Positions 18,306 through 26,735 of a stretch of 63,542 nucleotides of DNA are shown here, piece by piece (the stretch's first letter is position 1; every line of letters begins with the position of its first letter). The notes below the pieces were generated by a model. The model worked only from the letters and a program-made list of their open reading frames with translations, searched no databases and was not told the origin of the DNA. Origin of the DNA: Gammaproteobacteria bacterium. Lineage in GTDB: Bacteria > Pseudomonadota > Gammaproteobacteria > JAJDYQ01. Made by a program: the position numbers and the translations under genes. Location of the stretch: assembly GCA_028289815.1 (NCBI GenBank), contig JAPYNQ010000018.1:1-63542 (forward strand), written 5' to 3'.

Positions 18306-18447
18306 TCATCCCGTAGCTTCCCCACAAACCGGATTGGTAGCTGGCCAGCTTATCTTCTCATGGTCGGCATTTGCCTGATCATCTTTCCAGTCGTTCTTTT
18401 GGATTGCTGCGGCGTGTAGGGGCGTCCCTTTATAGGCTTTGTGTTTT
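18306..18447 (-). pseudogene. ankyrin-repeat fragment
   Basis: Minus-strand open stretch reading AYKGTPLHAAAIQKNDWKDD and then a tail to a TGA. GTPLHAAA is the ankyrin-repeat core and its DNA closely resembles the repeats of the ankyrin gene at 19191-20315. It has no start and only one repeat. It appears to be the leftover of a second ankyrin gene on the far side of the HNH copies. Confidence 0.5.
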
Positions 18448-18469
18448 GTCTGTCATAGTGACTTCCGCT

Positions 18470-18841
18470 TTACCGGGATTGTATCGGTCGCCCGGAAGGT
18501 GGCAGATCGCACCGGCGGGGCTTTTTCAGTGTCAGGTTTTCTATGCGATTGTCCGCCCGGCTCTCGTTTTTGTGATAGATTGGGCGAGCAGGATAAGTGC
18601 CTCTGTGGTATAGCCAGATCAGTTTGTGCAGGTAGTGAGATTTGCCGTTGAGCGATACCAGATGATAATGTTCACGAATGGGACGGCCGGCGCGTTTATT
18701 GGCATATTTTCCATTCCAGCTAGGGGGTGTATTCCCTTTTCTCTGTTTCCATATCAGCCAACCGGCAGGATCGTACTGAAATCGGGCTTGTAATTCGGCC
18801 TGTGTCGGATTGGACGCGGGTTTCTCCGGTTTTTTATATTC
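18470..18841 (-). pseudogene. HNH-type endonuclease domain, copy 2 (no start codon, follows an in-frame TAG)
   Basis: An open stretch of about 124 codons in the same frame as the end of copy 1 and separated from it by one TAG. It reads QAELQARFQYDPAGWLIWK, then WNGKYANKRAG, HYHLVSLNGKSHYLHKLIW, and a final IYHKNESRADNRIENL with a basic tail. This is the pattern of phage/homing HNH nucleases (DxxGxLxWK, WN..YAGK.AG, H..L.W.., I.H.NG...D.RIENL). In intact enzymes the final block is I-D-H-x-N-G; here it is I-Y-H-K-N-E, so the metal-binding Asp and Gly are lost. Probably inactive. Confidence 0.65.
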
Positions 18842-19130
18842 CTACAGGTTTTCTATGCGGCTGTCGCTGTAATTGCCGTTTTTGTGAATTATCCGGCTTG
18901 TGGAGTCGGTGCCGTGGTGGTATTTCCAGATCAGTTTTCTCAAGGAATATAGTTTTCCCTCCCGCTCTATCATGTAGTCGCCGCTTTTTATTTTTGTGCC
19001 CGCTCGCTTGCCGGCGTGTCTGGCATTCCAGTTAGGGGTCACTTACTGGTTTCGGTTTCCACACCAGCCAGCCGGCGGGGTCATATTTGAATCGGGCTTG
19101 TAGTGCAGCTTGTGTTGGTAGTTTTTTCAT
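18842..19130 (-). pseudogene. HNH-type endonuclease domain, copy 1 (frameshifted)
   Basis: Starts ATG 19130 as MKKLPTQAALQARFKYDPAG, continuing WLVWKPKPVSDP to a stop near 19036. A one-base shift there rejoins TPNWNARHAGKRAG, the GDYMIEREGKLYSLRKLIWK stretch, and finally IIHKNGNYSDSRIENL and TAG. Same domain order as copy 2, so the pair arose by tandem duplication. The last block I-I-H-K-N-G keeps His and Asn. It lies 60 bases downstream of the ankyrin gene on the same strand. Confidence 0.65.
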
Positions 19131-19190
19131 GTCTTTTCTCTATTTTCGGTCGGGTGTGGTATCCGGTTTGCCTGCTTGCAAGCAGGTCGT

Positions 19191-20315
19191 TTAATAACGA
19201 GCTTCGTGTAGTTTCCATCGGGCTTCACTGTTTTTTATGGCTTTGTTTCCTGCAGCATAATCGGCAGGGAGTTTTCCGGCATTGTTCTTGAGTTTCGGGT
19301 TTGCGCCGTTCTGTAGCAGCACGCTGATAATGTCAGGGTTGCTGTTGTTCCGTGCTGCGGTATGCAGGGATGTATTTCCGTATTTATTCCGTGCGTTCAC
19401 ATCCGCGCCGGCCTGTACCAGTGCCGTGATGATGTCAGGATTCCCGTTGTCTCGTGCCGCAGCGTGCAGGGGTGTAATTCCATATTCACTCTGTGCTTTG
19501 ACATCCGCGCCGGCCTGTGCCAGTACCGTGATGATGTCAGGATTCCTGTTGTCCCGTGCTGCGGCGTGCAGGGGTGTAATTCCATATTCACTCTGTGCGT
19601 TCACATCCGCACCGAACTGTATCAATGCCGTGATGATGTCAGGATTCCCGTTGTATGCTGCTGCCAGGTGCAGGGGTGTACTTTTTAATCCATCCCGTGC
19701 ATTCACGCCCGCACCGACCTGTATCAATACCGTGATAATGTCAGGATTCCCGTTTTTCGATGCTGCCAAGTGCAGGGGTGTATCTCCGTATTCATTTCGT
19801 GCGTTCACATCCGCATCGGCCTGTATCAGGGCTCTGATGGTATCAGGATTCCCGTTGTCCCGTGCTGCGGCGTGCAAGGGTGTGGTTCCGTTTTTATCTC
19901 GCGCATTCACATCCGCACCGGCCTGTATCAGTGCCCTGATGATGTCAGGACTCCCGTTGTCTTGTGCTGCGGCATGCAGGGGTGTGGTTCCGTTTGTATC
20001 CCGTGCATTTACCTGTGCACCGGCTTGTATCAGTACCCCGATGATGTCAGGATTCTCGTTGTCCCGTGCTGCGGCGTGCAAGGGTGTAGTTCCGTTTGTA
20101 TCCCGTGCATTTACCTGTGCGCCGGCCCGTATCAATGCTCTGATGCCTTCGGGAGTGCCGCTTCGTGCAGCTTGGTATAGGCCGGCCTGTGCGCTCATCT
20201 GCGCACTCACCTGCGCGCTGGCTTGCATCAGTGCCAAAGCTACGCTTAGCAGGGCTATGCGGAATATGGTGCTATCTGTCTGCTCAAGCAGGTGAGTCGG
20301 TGTTTTGTTTCTCAT
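19191..20315 (-). CDS. secreted ankyrin-repeat protein
   Basis: 374 residues. The N-terminus has a hydrophobic stretch (IFRIALLSVALALMQASAQV) with likely signal-peptidase cleavage near ASAQ, so export is predicted. Then a partial repeat and eight full 34-residue ankyrin repeats with the core TPLHAAA and the turn GADVNAR, followed by a capping half repeat (LPADYAAGNKAIKN). The repeats are so alike at DNA level (102-base period) that they must have expanded recently. Ankyrin proteins bind other proteins; secreted ones are frequent in host-associated bacteria. Neighbouring HNH copies and a lone ankyrin fragment mark this as an accessory patch. Confidence 0.88.
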   Translation of the reverse strand: MRNKTPTHLLEQTDSTIFRIALLSVALALMQASAQVSAQMSAQAGLYQAARSGTPEGIRALIRAGAQVNARDTNGTTPLHAAARDNENPDIIGVLIQAGAQVNARDTNGTTPLHAAAQDNGSPDIIRALIQAGADVNARDKNGTTPLHAAARDNGNPDTIRALIQADADVNARNEYGDTPLHLAASKNGNPDIITVLIQVGAGVNARDGLKSTPLHLAAAYNGNPDIITALIQFGADVNAQSEYGITPLHAAARDNRNPDIITVLAQAGADVKAQSEYGITPLHAAARDNGNPDIITALVQAGADVNARNKYGNTSLHTAARNNSNPDIISVLLQNGANPKLKNNAGKLPADYAAGNKAIKNSEARWKLHEARY

Positions 20316-20772
20316 AGTGTGCTCTGTGTTGGGTTTGATCTTACGTCAGTAATAAGCCAGCATTATTGGTTTGTCTGGTGAGGACCGGACGGCGGGCGTG
20401 GTGCATGGCTGGTTTGGCTAATCATCCAGCCATCCAAAAAAGCAGGGCACTGTCCGCACCGGTAATATTCTGTTTCAGCCCTGTTCAGCCCGGCCGTAAA
20501 AGCGATGGGCACACCCTTAGCAACGATAATAAGACAACCATAATGCAAAATACCTAAAGCCTGTTTGACAACTGCTAAAGCCATCTCTTCAACAATCTCG
20601 AAAGATCGACTTATTGTCTCGAGTACTATGATCGACACCATCTCAGCTACTTTAATCGCTTTGCCGCCAAGCCATGATATTAAGTACGCAAGGGGTCACC
20701 ATAGGGATAATTGCGCCCAATGTAGCTGCAAAGCAAGCCATCAATACCTGGCGCTCAGTACTAGGTTTTTCC
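20316..20772. other. gap upstream of the ankyrin gene
   Basis: About 450 bases. A minus-strand open frame at 20363-20641 (92 codons, starting MVSIIVLETISRSFEIVEEM) shows no recognisable domain and has no good ribosome site; I do not call it a gene. No repeats or RNA genes recognised. Confidence 0.4.
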
Positions 20773-21426
20773 TTACATCGGCTTGGGCACAATAGCAACC
20801 TCATCACCATGTTCAAGAAGCGTAAACGGTTCCGCAAAAGATTTATTAACAGTAACCGTCACAATATCGTCTTTCAGCAAATCATCCTGCTGCTTACCGC
20901 GCATCCGAAGCCAAGCCAGCAGTTCCCTGACATTGGTCACTTCATCCGGCAACTCCACTTCTTCGCTGTCCGTGCCGAAAACATCGGGCAGTTGCACAAA
21001 ATACAGGATTTTTACCCTAGCCTGTCGCCCCTCCCCTTGGCCACGGTCTTTGTCATTGCGATTGTAGCCGATAGCCTCAAGTGCGCTCAGATAATCCTGC
21101 CAATACCGCTCAAAATTCCTGCCCAAGTCATGCAGGGTTTGCCACGAATAGATGCCCGTATCGTGGCCATCGTCAAAAACGATGCGAATAGCGTAACTGC
21201 CTTGGGGCTCAATACCAATAATATTCACGTTTTCCTTACCGATTTCCGGGCGACCTAGGGTACGCACCTCGGCGGCATTCGACTTGATGCGCAAATATTC
21301 GCAGGGATATTCAAAACGCTCATTGCTGGAAAACACTATCTCCAGCAGACGTGACTTGCTGTGCAGCTGTATATTCACCGGCACGGGACTATCACCCTGT
21401 TCGTTTAGCCTTTTTTTCGGTACCAT
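20773..21426 (-). CDS. DUF971 domain fused to a MoaD/ThiS-like ubiquitin-fold domain
   Basis: 217 residues from MVPKKRLNEQG; an upstream ATG would add 18 residues. The N-terminal half is a DUF971 (gamma-butyrobetaine hydroxylase N-terminal-like) domain: FEYPCEYLRIKSNAAEV, then GSYAIRIVFDDGHDTGIYSW. After a linker rich in Arg/Gly at about 125-135, the C-terminal half from about 137 is MoaD-like: VKILYFVQLPDVFG, VRELLAWLRMRG, and FTLLEHGDEVAIVPKPM. Working MoaD ends in Gly-Gly, which carries sulfur; this protein ends Pro-Lys-Pro-Met, so it cannot be a normal sulfur carrier. No moaE or other molybdopterin gene is near. Role unknown. Confidence 0.75.
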   Translation of the reverse strand: MVPKKRLNEQGDSPVPVNIQLHSKSRLLEIVFSSNERFEYPCEYLRIKSNAAEVRTLGRPEIGKENVNIIGIEPQGSYAIRIVFDDGHDTGIYSWQTLHDLGRNFERYWQDYLSALEAIGYNRNDKDRGQGEGRQARVKILYFVQLPDVFGTDSEEVELPDEVTNVRELLAWLRMRGKQQDDLLKDDIVTVTVNKSFAEPFTLLEHGDEVAIVPKPM

Positions 21427-21584
21427 TCCACAAAATCCTCTGACCAAAGCTCTGAGTAATTTACCCTGAAACTGTTCCAAATTTCCCTGCTACTTAACGG
21501 TTTGTTGATGGGCATCTGTCCCTTGAAGCAAGGTGACAACGCCCCGATTAATGACGGAGACCATAACACAACATGAGGTGAAAC

Positions 21585-21959
21585 ATGACAGGTAACCCGC
21601 AATTCAAGAAACAGCTGACAGATGAAATTGACGTCACCCCCGAAGCAATCAAACAGCTATTGGCTCTGACCAAAGACGAAGAAGATGTCACCGGTGTACG
21701 GATCTTTGTCTCCGGCGGCGGCTGTAGCGGCATGAACTATGGGATGACCCTCGTTGAGCAACCCACTGAATTTGATGCTATCTGGTCAAGGGATGGCCTG
21801 AATATGTATGTCGATGCCGTTGCACTGAACTACCTGGAGGGCGTTGAAATCGACTTTCAGGAAAAAGGCGTAAACCGCAGCTTTGTTTTCAAAAATGTAT
21901 TCGCCAGTACCGGCGGGTCGGGTGCCTGCGGCGGTTGCGGTTCGGCCGGTGGTCACTAG
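21585..21959 (+). CDS. IscA/ErpA-family iron-sulfur cluster carrier
   Basis: 124 residues of the HesB/IscA fold: VTPEAIKQLLALTKDE, then VRIFVSGGGCSGMNYGM with the first cluster Cys at about 46, and a C-terminal CGGCG motif in TGGSGACGGCGSAGGH. A-type carriers pass 2Fe-2S or 4Fe-4S clusters to apo-proteins. It stands alone, away from any isc or suf genes. It may be ErpA or a stand-alone IscA; motif alone does not decide. The ribosome site GAGGTG lies just before the ATG. Confidence 0.88.
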   Translation: MTGNPQFKKQLTDEIDVTPEAIKQLLALTKDEEDVTGVRIFVSGGGCSGMNYGMTLVEQPTEFDAIWSRDGLNMYVDAVALNYLEGVEIDFQEKGVNRSFVFKNVFASTGGSGACGGCGSAGGH

Positions 21960-22105
21960 GCAGGCCCTTTAATGCGGGGCTTTGGCCCGTAGAAGACATC
22001 CTGTCGGGAATTAACTCCCGAGAAAGCCTGCTCTGCCTTGCCAGCCGCCGGTATGTCCAAGGATACTTGGTTGCTGCCGGGCGGGTCGGGTTATAATTCT
22101 CTACT

Positions 22106-22459
22106 ATGTATCGAATCAGCAAACAGTTTCACTTCAGTTGCAGCCATATTATTGAGGGACTCCCGGACACACACAAATGCAGCCGCTTGCATGGACACAA
22201 CTATATTGCCGAGATCATTCTTGACTCTGAGACGCTGGATCAATATGGCTTTATCGTTGATTATCACGACCTGCGGCCATTCAAGGAAATGATCGACAAC
22301 GAACTGGACCATCGGCATCTCAACGATGTCTTGCCTAGCGCGACATCCGCCGAAGCCATTGCCGAGTGGTTGTTTAAGCGTGCTCGGCAGATATGGCCAC
22401 AGCTAGCAAAAATCAGGATCTCCGAAACACCCGGAACTTGGGCAGAATATTCGGAATAG
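22106..22459 (+). CDS. queD: 6-carboxytetrahydropterin synthase-like protein (QueD/PTPS family)
   Basis: 117 residues. Converts dihydroneopterin triphosphate to carboxytetrahydropterin on the way to queuosine. The zinc and catalytic residues are in FHFSCSHII (first His) and CSRLHGHNY (Cys and the HxH pair); DHRHLND and the final SETPGTWAEY Glu-containing block fit the family. The length is normal for the short bacterial enzymes. No other queuosine genes are in the window. Confidence 0.9.
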   Translation: MYRISKQFHFSCSHIIEGLPDTHKCSRLHGHNYIAEIILDSETLDQYGFIVDYHDLRPFKEMIDNELDHRHLNDVLPSATSAEAIAEWLFKRARQIWPQLAKIRISETPGTWAEYSE

Positions 22460-22531
22460 CATCAGTGATATGACGGGATCACAAGAGCAGTGACCTTCAA
22501 GGACAGGCCATTGCGCAAGCAGCAGAATGAG

Positions 22532-22816
22532 TCATTTATTCCCGCCGACCGGGCGAAATCCTGACTGCACCCTGCCATAGTCTCCCTCACCGAAGAAAAA
22601 TCCCAGCATATGCTTCTCTACTAACTCGATGCTGCGTGGGTCGGCGGTATTCAAACCATTTTCATTAATGACGGTGGTCAGAAAGTCCAGCCATTTTTTC
22701 CAGCCGTCCCTAGAGACATTTGCAAAAATCCGCTGTCCCAGTTCGCCGGGATGCGGCGGCGCATCCAAAGCCTCTGCTTCCTGCCCAAGAACTATACATT
22801 GAACCATATTCGGCAT
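22532..22816 (-). CDS. yggX: Fe(2+)-trafficking / oxidative damage protection protein YggX
   Basis: 94 residues from ATG 22816 (MPNMVQCIVLGQEAEALDAP). A longer frame extends 83 codons upstream but has no family match there. Block PPHPGELGQRIFANVSRDGWKKW, then the C-terminal EKHMLGFFFGEGDYG matches YggX. It is slightly longer than the E. coli protein. YggX protects iron-sulfur enzymes from oxidants. It often follows mutY, but no mutY is visible upstream here. Confidence 0.93.
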   Translation of the reverse strand: MPNMVQCIVLGQEAEALDAPPHPGELGQRIFANVSRDGWKKWLDFLTTVINENGLNTADPRSIELVEKHMLGFFFGEGDYGRVQSGFRPVGGNK

Positions 22817-23431
22817 TATTGACGCCTCACTTATAACGCCATCAGGGGGATGGCCGGATTTATTCATAGCTTCCGACAATACCGATGAAGTAATATGGGA
22901 CCCGCATTCGAATTTATCAAGCGCTGGAAATCCTGATTGAGCCAGAGCTTCTGGTAATATTAAAGATGTATCATCAAAATCAATGGTTCCAGAGGCAATA
23001 AAAATCCACCATTTAACCCACTTGAGCATCCGGCCAATCACAACCGAAGGCAGCAGCAAGCTCAACGGTCTGCTTGATCACCCTCTCTAGGGCCGTCATA
23101 TCAGCCACCCGTGAACTGATCCCAAGTTCCCCAAGAAAATATACTACCTGTAAGCACTTTAACCGCACTGCTCGGAAACAGTTTATGAATTTCCATGAGA
23201 ATCTGCTGCTTACCAACCCGGGACGACCATTTAACGAAACACTGACCGATTGGCAAAGGTGCAATACAACAGCATTCAACTACTTGTACAGGTCGCTGAG
23301 ATTTTGTCTCAACGGTACTGAACCCGGATAACATTTTTATTACTCGTACCGTATATACTATAATTTAGCAAGAGGCGACAAAAACACAGGTACGACTTTA
23401 GATTAATAGCGACATTTGGGAAAATTGAAAC
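22817..23431. other. gap upstream of yggX
   Basis: About 615 bases. Two long minus-strand open stretches (22817-23065 continuing into yggX's frame, and 23013-23279) suggest a decayed gene, with passages such as VADMTALERVIKQTVELAAA that look like real helices. I cannot name it. The place where mutY usually sits shows no MutY motif. Confidence 0.3.
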
Positions 23432-24232
23432 ATGAAACACACGCCAATCAACCGGTCGTTACTGTTGTTTATGCTACTGCTGGGATTATCTGCGGCGTCA
23501 TTCGCGGAAACCTATTCCTTTATCGTTCAGCCGATCCTGCCGGCAAAAAAAACCAAGACCGCCTATGCCCCACTGATTGCTTACCTTAGTGAAAAAACCG
23601 GCCATACCTTTGAGCTGGAAGCAGCACCGAATTTCCTCTCATACTGGCAGGAAATGAAAAAAGGTCAGTATGATGTCATTATGGATGCCGCCCACCTGAC
23701 CGACTATCGCACCCAGAAAATGGGCTACCGACCTATCGCCAAGGTACTGGATGTTGTCAGTTTTACCTTGGTCACCGGGGAAGATATTTTTGCCTTCGAA
23801 CCCTCCGAACTTGTTGGAAAACGTATTGCCAGCCTAGCCTCGCCTAGCCGTGGCGCACTCACATTGGATACCTTTTTTGACAACCCTTTACGGCGACCTG
23901 TGCTGCTGGAAGTCACTAACGCACAAGAGGCCATTGACAAAGTTCTCGACAAGAGTGCGCATGGTGCCATCATTCCCACTCCACTCGTCGGGGCCAACCC
24001 TCAACTAAACATCGTCTCTACGGAAGAACAATGGCCTCACATGGCATTTTCGGTATCACCAAACATATCCGAAGATACGGTAGCAGCGATCCGCAGCGCT
24101 CTACTTGAAGCATCAGGCTCACCTGAAGGACAGACCATGCTGGAGCAGCTTAACTTGCCCGGCTTTGAGGCAGCTGATGCCAGTCTTTATCAGGGCTATT
24201 CCGATATCCTGAAGAATTTCTGGGGATATTAG
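23432..24232 (+). CDS. PhnD-like periplasmic substrate-binding protein
   Basis: 266 residues with a cleavable signal peptide (SLLLFMLLLGLSAASFA, cut near residue 25). Type 2 periplasmic binding fold of the PhnD/SsuA group: FIVQPILPAKKTKTAYAPLI, YDVIMDAAHLTDYR, and GKRIASLASPSRGA. No ABC permease or ATPase lies beside it, so it may be an orphan binding protein or the sensor part of a signalling pair. Proteins of this type bind phosphonates, phosphite or other small anions; the ligand cannot be read from sequence. The ahcY-metF unit follows with its own riboswitch. Confidence 0.85.
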   Translation: MKHTPINRSLLLFMLLLGLSAASFAETYSFIVQPILPAKKTKTAYAPLIAYLSEKTGHTFELEAAPNFLSYWQEMKKGQYDVIMDAAHLTDYRTQKMGYRPIAKVLDVVSFTLVTGEDIFAFEPSELVGKRIASLASPSRGALTLDTFFDNPLRRPVLLEVTNAQEAIDKVLDKSAHGAIIPTPLVGANPQLNIVSTEEQWPHMAFSVSPNISEDTVAAIRSALLEASGSPEGQTMLEQLNLPGFEAADASLYQGYSDILKNFWGY

Positions 24233-24337
24233 TCAGCATCCGCCTGATTTACGGGAACTCCAGACATCTCATCTCGCACTTTTCAGAGGCCTTCACAAAC
24301 AGGCGAACAACCGTTAGCATTTACATTTATTCCGATA

Positions 24338-24410
24338 TTCCGAGGAGCGTTGCAACAACCTTTACAGGTTTGTCAGGCTCGGACTTGTATTGCAACGGCA
24401 CTCATTAAAA
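24338..24410 (+). promoter_or_regulatory. S-adenosylhomocysteine (SAH) riboswitch upstream of ahcY
   Basis: The leader carries the conserved ahcY-motif blocks in order: CCGAGGAGCG with TTGCAAC (24340-24356), GTCAGGCTCGG (24372-24382) and TTGCAACGGCACTC (24390-24403). CCGAG pairs with CTCGG, and the GAGcGTTGC/GCAACggcaCTC segments can form the outer helix and pseudoknot. Rising SAH would turn on the gene that destroys it. It ends 34 bases before the ahcY ATG, so it may act on translation or on a nearby terminator; no terminator is evident. Confidence 0.9.
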
Positions 24411-24444
24411 CTTTAAACTTTCCCCCTTACCCGGAGACTATTTA

Positions 24445-25860
24445 ATGAACGCTGAAATCAATCCTGCTGTTATTGATCAATCCATTCTTGACTCTGCTGA
24501 CTTCAGAGTGGCTGACCTGTCATTGGCGGACTGGGGCCGTCGGGAGATTATCGTTGCCGAATCTGAAATGCCCGCCCTTATGGCATTGCGTCGTAAATAC
24601 GGGCGCAAAAAACCACTGGCCGGCGCAAAAATTGTCGGCAGCATCCATATGACGGTACAGACTGCTGTTTTAATTGAAACACTGCTGGAATTAGGTGCAG
24701 AGGTACGCTGGTCTTCCTGTAATATTTTTTCGACCCAGGACCATGCCGCAGCTGCAATTGTCGCCCGCGGCATTGCCGTTTACGCTTGGAAAGGACAAAC
24801 TATTGAAGAAGGCGAATGGGCACTCGAACAGACCATACTGAAAAACGGCAAACCTTGGATAGAATGCAATATGCTGCTGGACGATGGTGGCGATCTAACC
24901 CATATGGTGCACGATAAATATCCGCAAATTCTTGCTAATGTAAACGGCATTACCGAAGAAACAACTACCGGCGTACATCGCCTGTCGGAGCGCCTGAAAA
25001 ACGGCACATTGAAGGTGCCTGCAATCAATGTGAACGACTCTGTAACCAAATCCAAAAATGATAACAAATACGGCTGCCGTCACAGCCTGAGCGATGGCAT
25101 CAAGCGCGGCACGGACCATTTGCTTGCGGGTAAAAAAGCACTGTGTATCGGCTATGGCGATGTCGGTAAGGGGTCGGCACAGAGTCTGCGGCAGGAAGGC
25201 ATGATTGTACGCATCTCTGAAATTGATCCTATCTGTGCCATGCAGGCCTGTATGGATGGTTTTGAGGTAGTCTCACCCTATAAAAACGGCATGAATACCG
25301 GCAATATTGACGATGTCAATAAAACACTGCTTAAAACAACCGACGTACTGGTCACTGCCACGGGTAATATCAATGTCTGTGATGCAGCCATGCTCGGGAA
25401 CCTCAAGCCCGGTGCCATCGTATGCAATATCGGTCACTTTGATAATGAAATTGATACCCAATTTATGCGAGACAACTGGAAGTTTGAAAAAATAAAAAAT
25501 CAGGTACATAAAGTCTATCGAACTGATGACCCGGATGATTACCTCATCCTGCTTTCTGAGGGCCGCCTGATCAATTTGGGTAATGCTACCGGCCACCCTT
25601 CTCGTATCATGGATGGTTCTTTCGCCAACCAAGTACTGGCACAAATCTATCTGTATAAAAAGAAATTTGCATCTATGAATGATAAAGATAAAGTGGCTAA
25701 CCTGACGATTGAGGTACTACCGAAGAAGCTCGATGAAGAAGTTGCCGCCAGCATGGTCGCCGGATTTGGTGGCGTCATCACTAAAATGATCCCGGAACAG
25801 GCTGATTACACCAATATCAGTATTGACGGCCCGTTTAAGCCTGATTCATATAAGTACTAA
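24445..25860 (+). CDS. ahcY: adenosylhomocysteinase (S-adenosylhomocysteine hydrolase)
   Basis: 471 residues, cytoplasmic, NAD-dependent. Splits SAH into homocysteine and adenosine, clearing the inhibitor left by methyltransferases. Motifs: [11 protein letters not shown], the substrate block [13 protein letters not shown] with catalytic Lys, the NAD loop [11 protein letters not shown], and the C-terminal [11 protein letters not shown] with the conserved Lys-Tyr pair. Length matches the longer bacterial form. Controlled by the SAH riboswitch directly upstream and followed after 20 bases by metF, so one methyl-cycle operon. Confidence 0.98.
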   Translation: MNAEINPAVIDQSILDSADFRVADLSLADWGRREIIVAESEMPALMALRRKYGRKKPLAGAKIVGSIHMTVQTAVLIETLLELGAEVRWSSCNIFSTQDHAAAAIVARGIAVYAWKGQTIEEGEWALEQTILKNGKPWIECNMLLDDGGDLTHMVHDKYPQILANVNGITEETTTGVHRLSERLKNGTLKVPAINVNDSVTKSKNDNKYGCRHSLSDGIKRGTDHLLAGKKALCIGYGDVGKGSAQSLRQEGMIVRISEIDPICAMQACMDGFEVVSPYKNGMNTGNIDDVNKTLLKTTDVLVTATGNINVCDAAMLGNLKPGAIVCNIGHFDNEIDTQFMRDNWKFEKIKNQVHKVYRTDDPDDYLILLSEGRLINLGNATGHPSRIMDGSFANQVLAQIYLYKKKFASMNDKDKVANLTIEVLPKKLDEEVAASMVAGFGGVITKMIPEQADYTNISIDGPFKPDSYKY

Positions 25861-25880
25861 CCAGCCTCTACAGACTGAAA

Positions 25881-26714
25881 ATGAAGGCAACACCTGTTAG
25901 CTTTGAGTTCTTCCCCCCTAAAACTGAGAAAGGCCGGGACAAATTGCGGCAGACAATCCGTTCTTTAGGCATATTTAATCCTGATTTTTTTTCAGTCACT
26001 TTCGGCGCAAGCGGTTCCACCCGAGACCGTACCCTGGAAACCGTGCTGGAAATTCAGCAGCAGTCAACATTCGATGCCGCACCACATTTATCCTGTATTA
26101 GCTCTACCCGGGTAGACACCCTCGAACTACTCCAGCTTTACCAAGATGCGGGGATTAAACGGATCTTTGCGCTTCGAGGTGATCAACCCTCCGGCATGGT
26201 AGGTACTGGTGAATTTCACCATGCAAGCGAGCTCGTAGCGTTTATTCGTGAACAGACCGGAGAACACTTCCATATTGAAGTCGCTGCCTACCCGGAAATG
26301 CATCCAGAGAGTAAAAGCACTGCCAAAGATCTGGATAACTTCAAACGAAAAGTCAGTACCGGTGCCAACAGCGCGATCACTCAGTATTTCTACAATGCGG
26401 ACGCTTATCTGGATTTCGTTGATCGCTGCGATTCAGCCGGTATTGAGATCCCCATATTTCCTGGAATCATGCCCATCACCAACTATGAACGATTAGCCCG
26501 CTTTTCTGCAATATGTGGTGCAGAACTACCACGCTGGCTGCACAATCGGCTACAGGACTTTGGAGATAATATTGATTCCATAAGGGCCTTTGGCGTCGAC
26601 TTTATCTCGCGGCTTTGCGAGTCATTGCTGGAGCAAGGGGCACCCGGCATACATTTTTACACGTTAAACCAAGCACAGGCCAGCACCGAAATACTGAAAA
26701 AAATCGGCTTTTAA
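25881..26714 (+). CDS. metF: 5,10-methylenetetrahydrofolate reductase
   Basis: 277 residues, FAD-containing TIM barrel. Makes 5-methyltetrahydrofolate for methionine synthase. Motifs: FEFFPPKTEKG at the start, VTFGASGSTRDRT, HLSCISST, ALRGDQPSG, and the C-terminal GAPGIHFYTLNQA. Everything is intact. Forms an operon with ahcY; together they regenerate methionine from SAH. Confidence 0.97.
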   Translation: MKATPVSFEFFPPKTEKGRDKLRQTIRSLGIFNPDFFSVTFGASGSTRDRTLETVLEIQQQSTFDAAPHLSCISSTRVDTLELLQLYQDAGIKRIFALRGDQPSGMVGTGEFHHASELVAFIREQTGEHFHIEVAAYPEMHPESKSTAKDLDNFKRKVSTGANSAITQYFYNADAYLDFVDRCDSAGIEIPIFPGIMPITNYERLARFSAICGAELPRWLHNRLQDFGDNIDSIRAFGVDFISRLCESLLEQGAPGIHFYTLNQAQASTEILKKIGF

Positions 26715-26735
26715 TATCTTTTTTACCACCATTTT

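Noticed and set aside
19191-20200. CRISPR-like regular repeat array
   Set aside because: The 102-base period has no unique spacers and translates to ankyrin repeats.
19282-20295. 337-codon plus-strand open frame over the ankyrin gene
   Set aside because: It is the mirror of the ankyrin repeats; its Cys-rich repeated text has no family and the minus strand carries a clear protein with signal peptide.
20363-20641. 92-codon minus-strand frame as a gene
   Set aside because: No ribosome site, no domain and no coupling to neighbours.
22817-23065. N-terminal extension of yggX by 83 codons
   Set aside because: YggX is about 90 residues; the extension has no counterpart.
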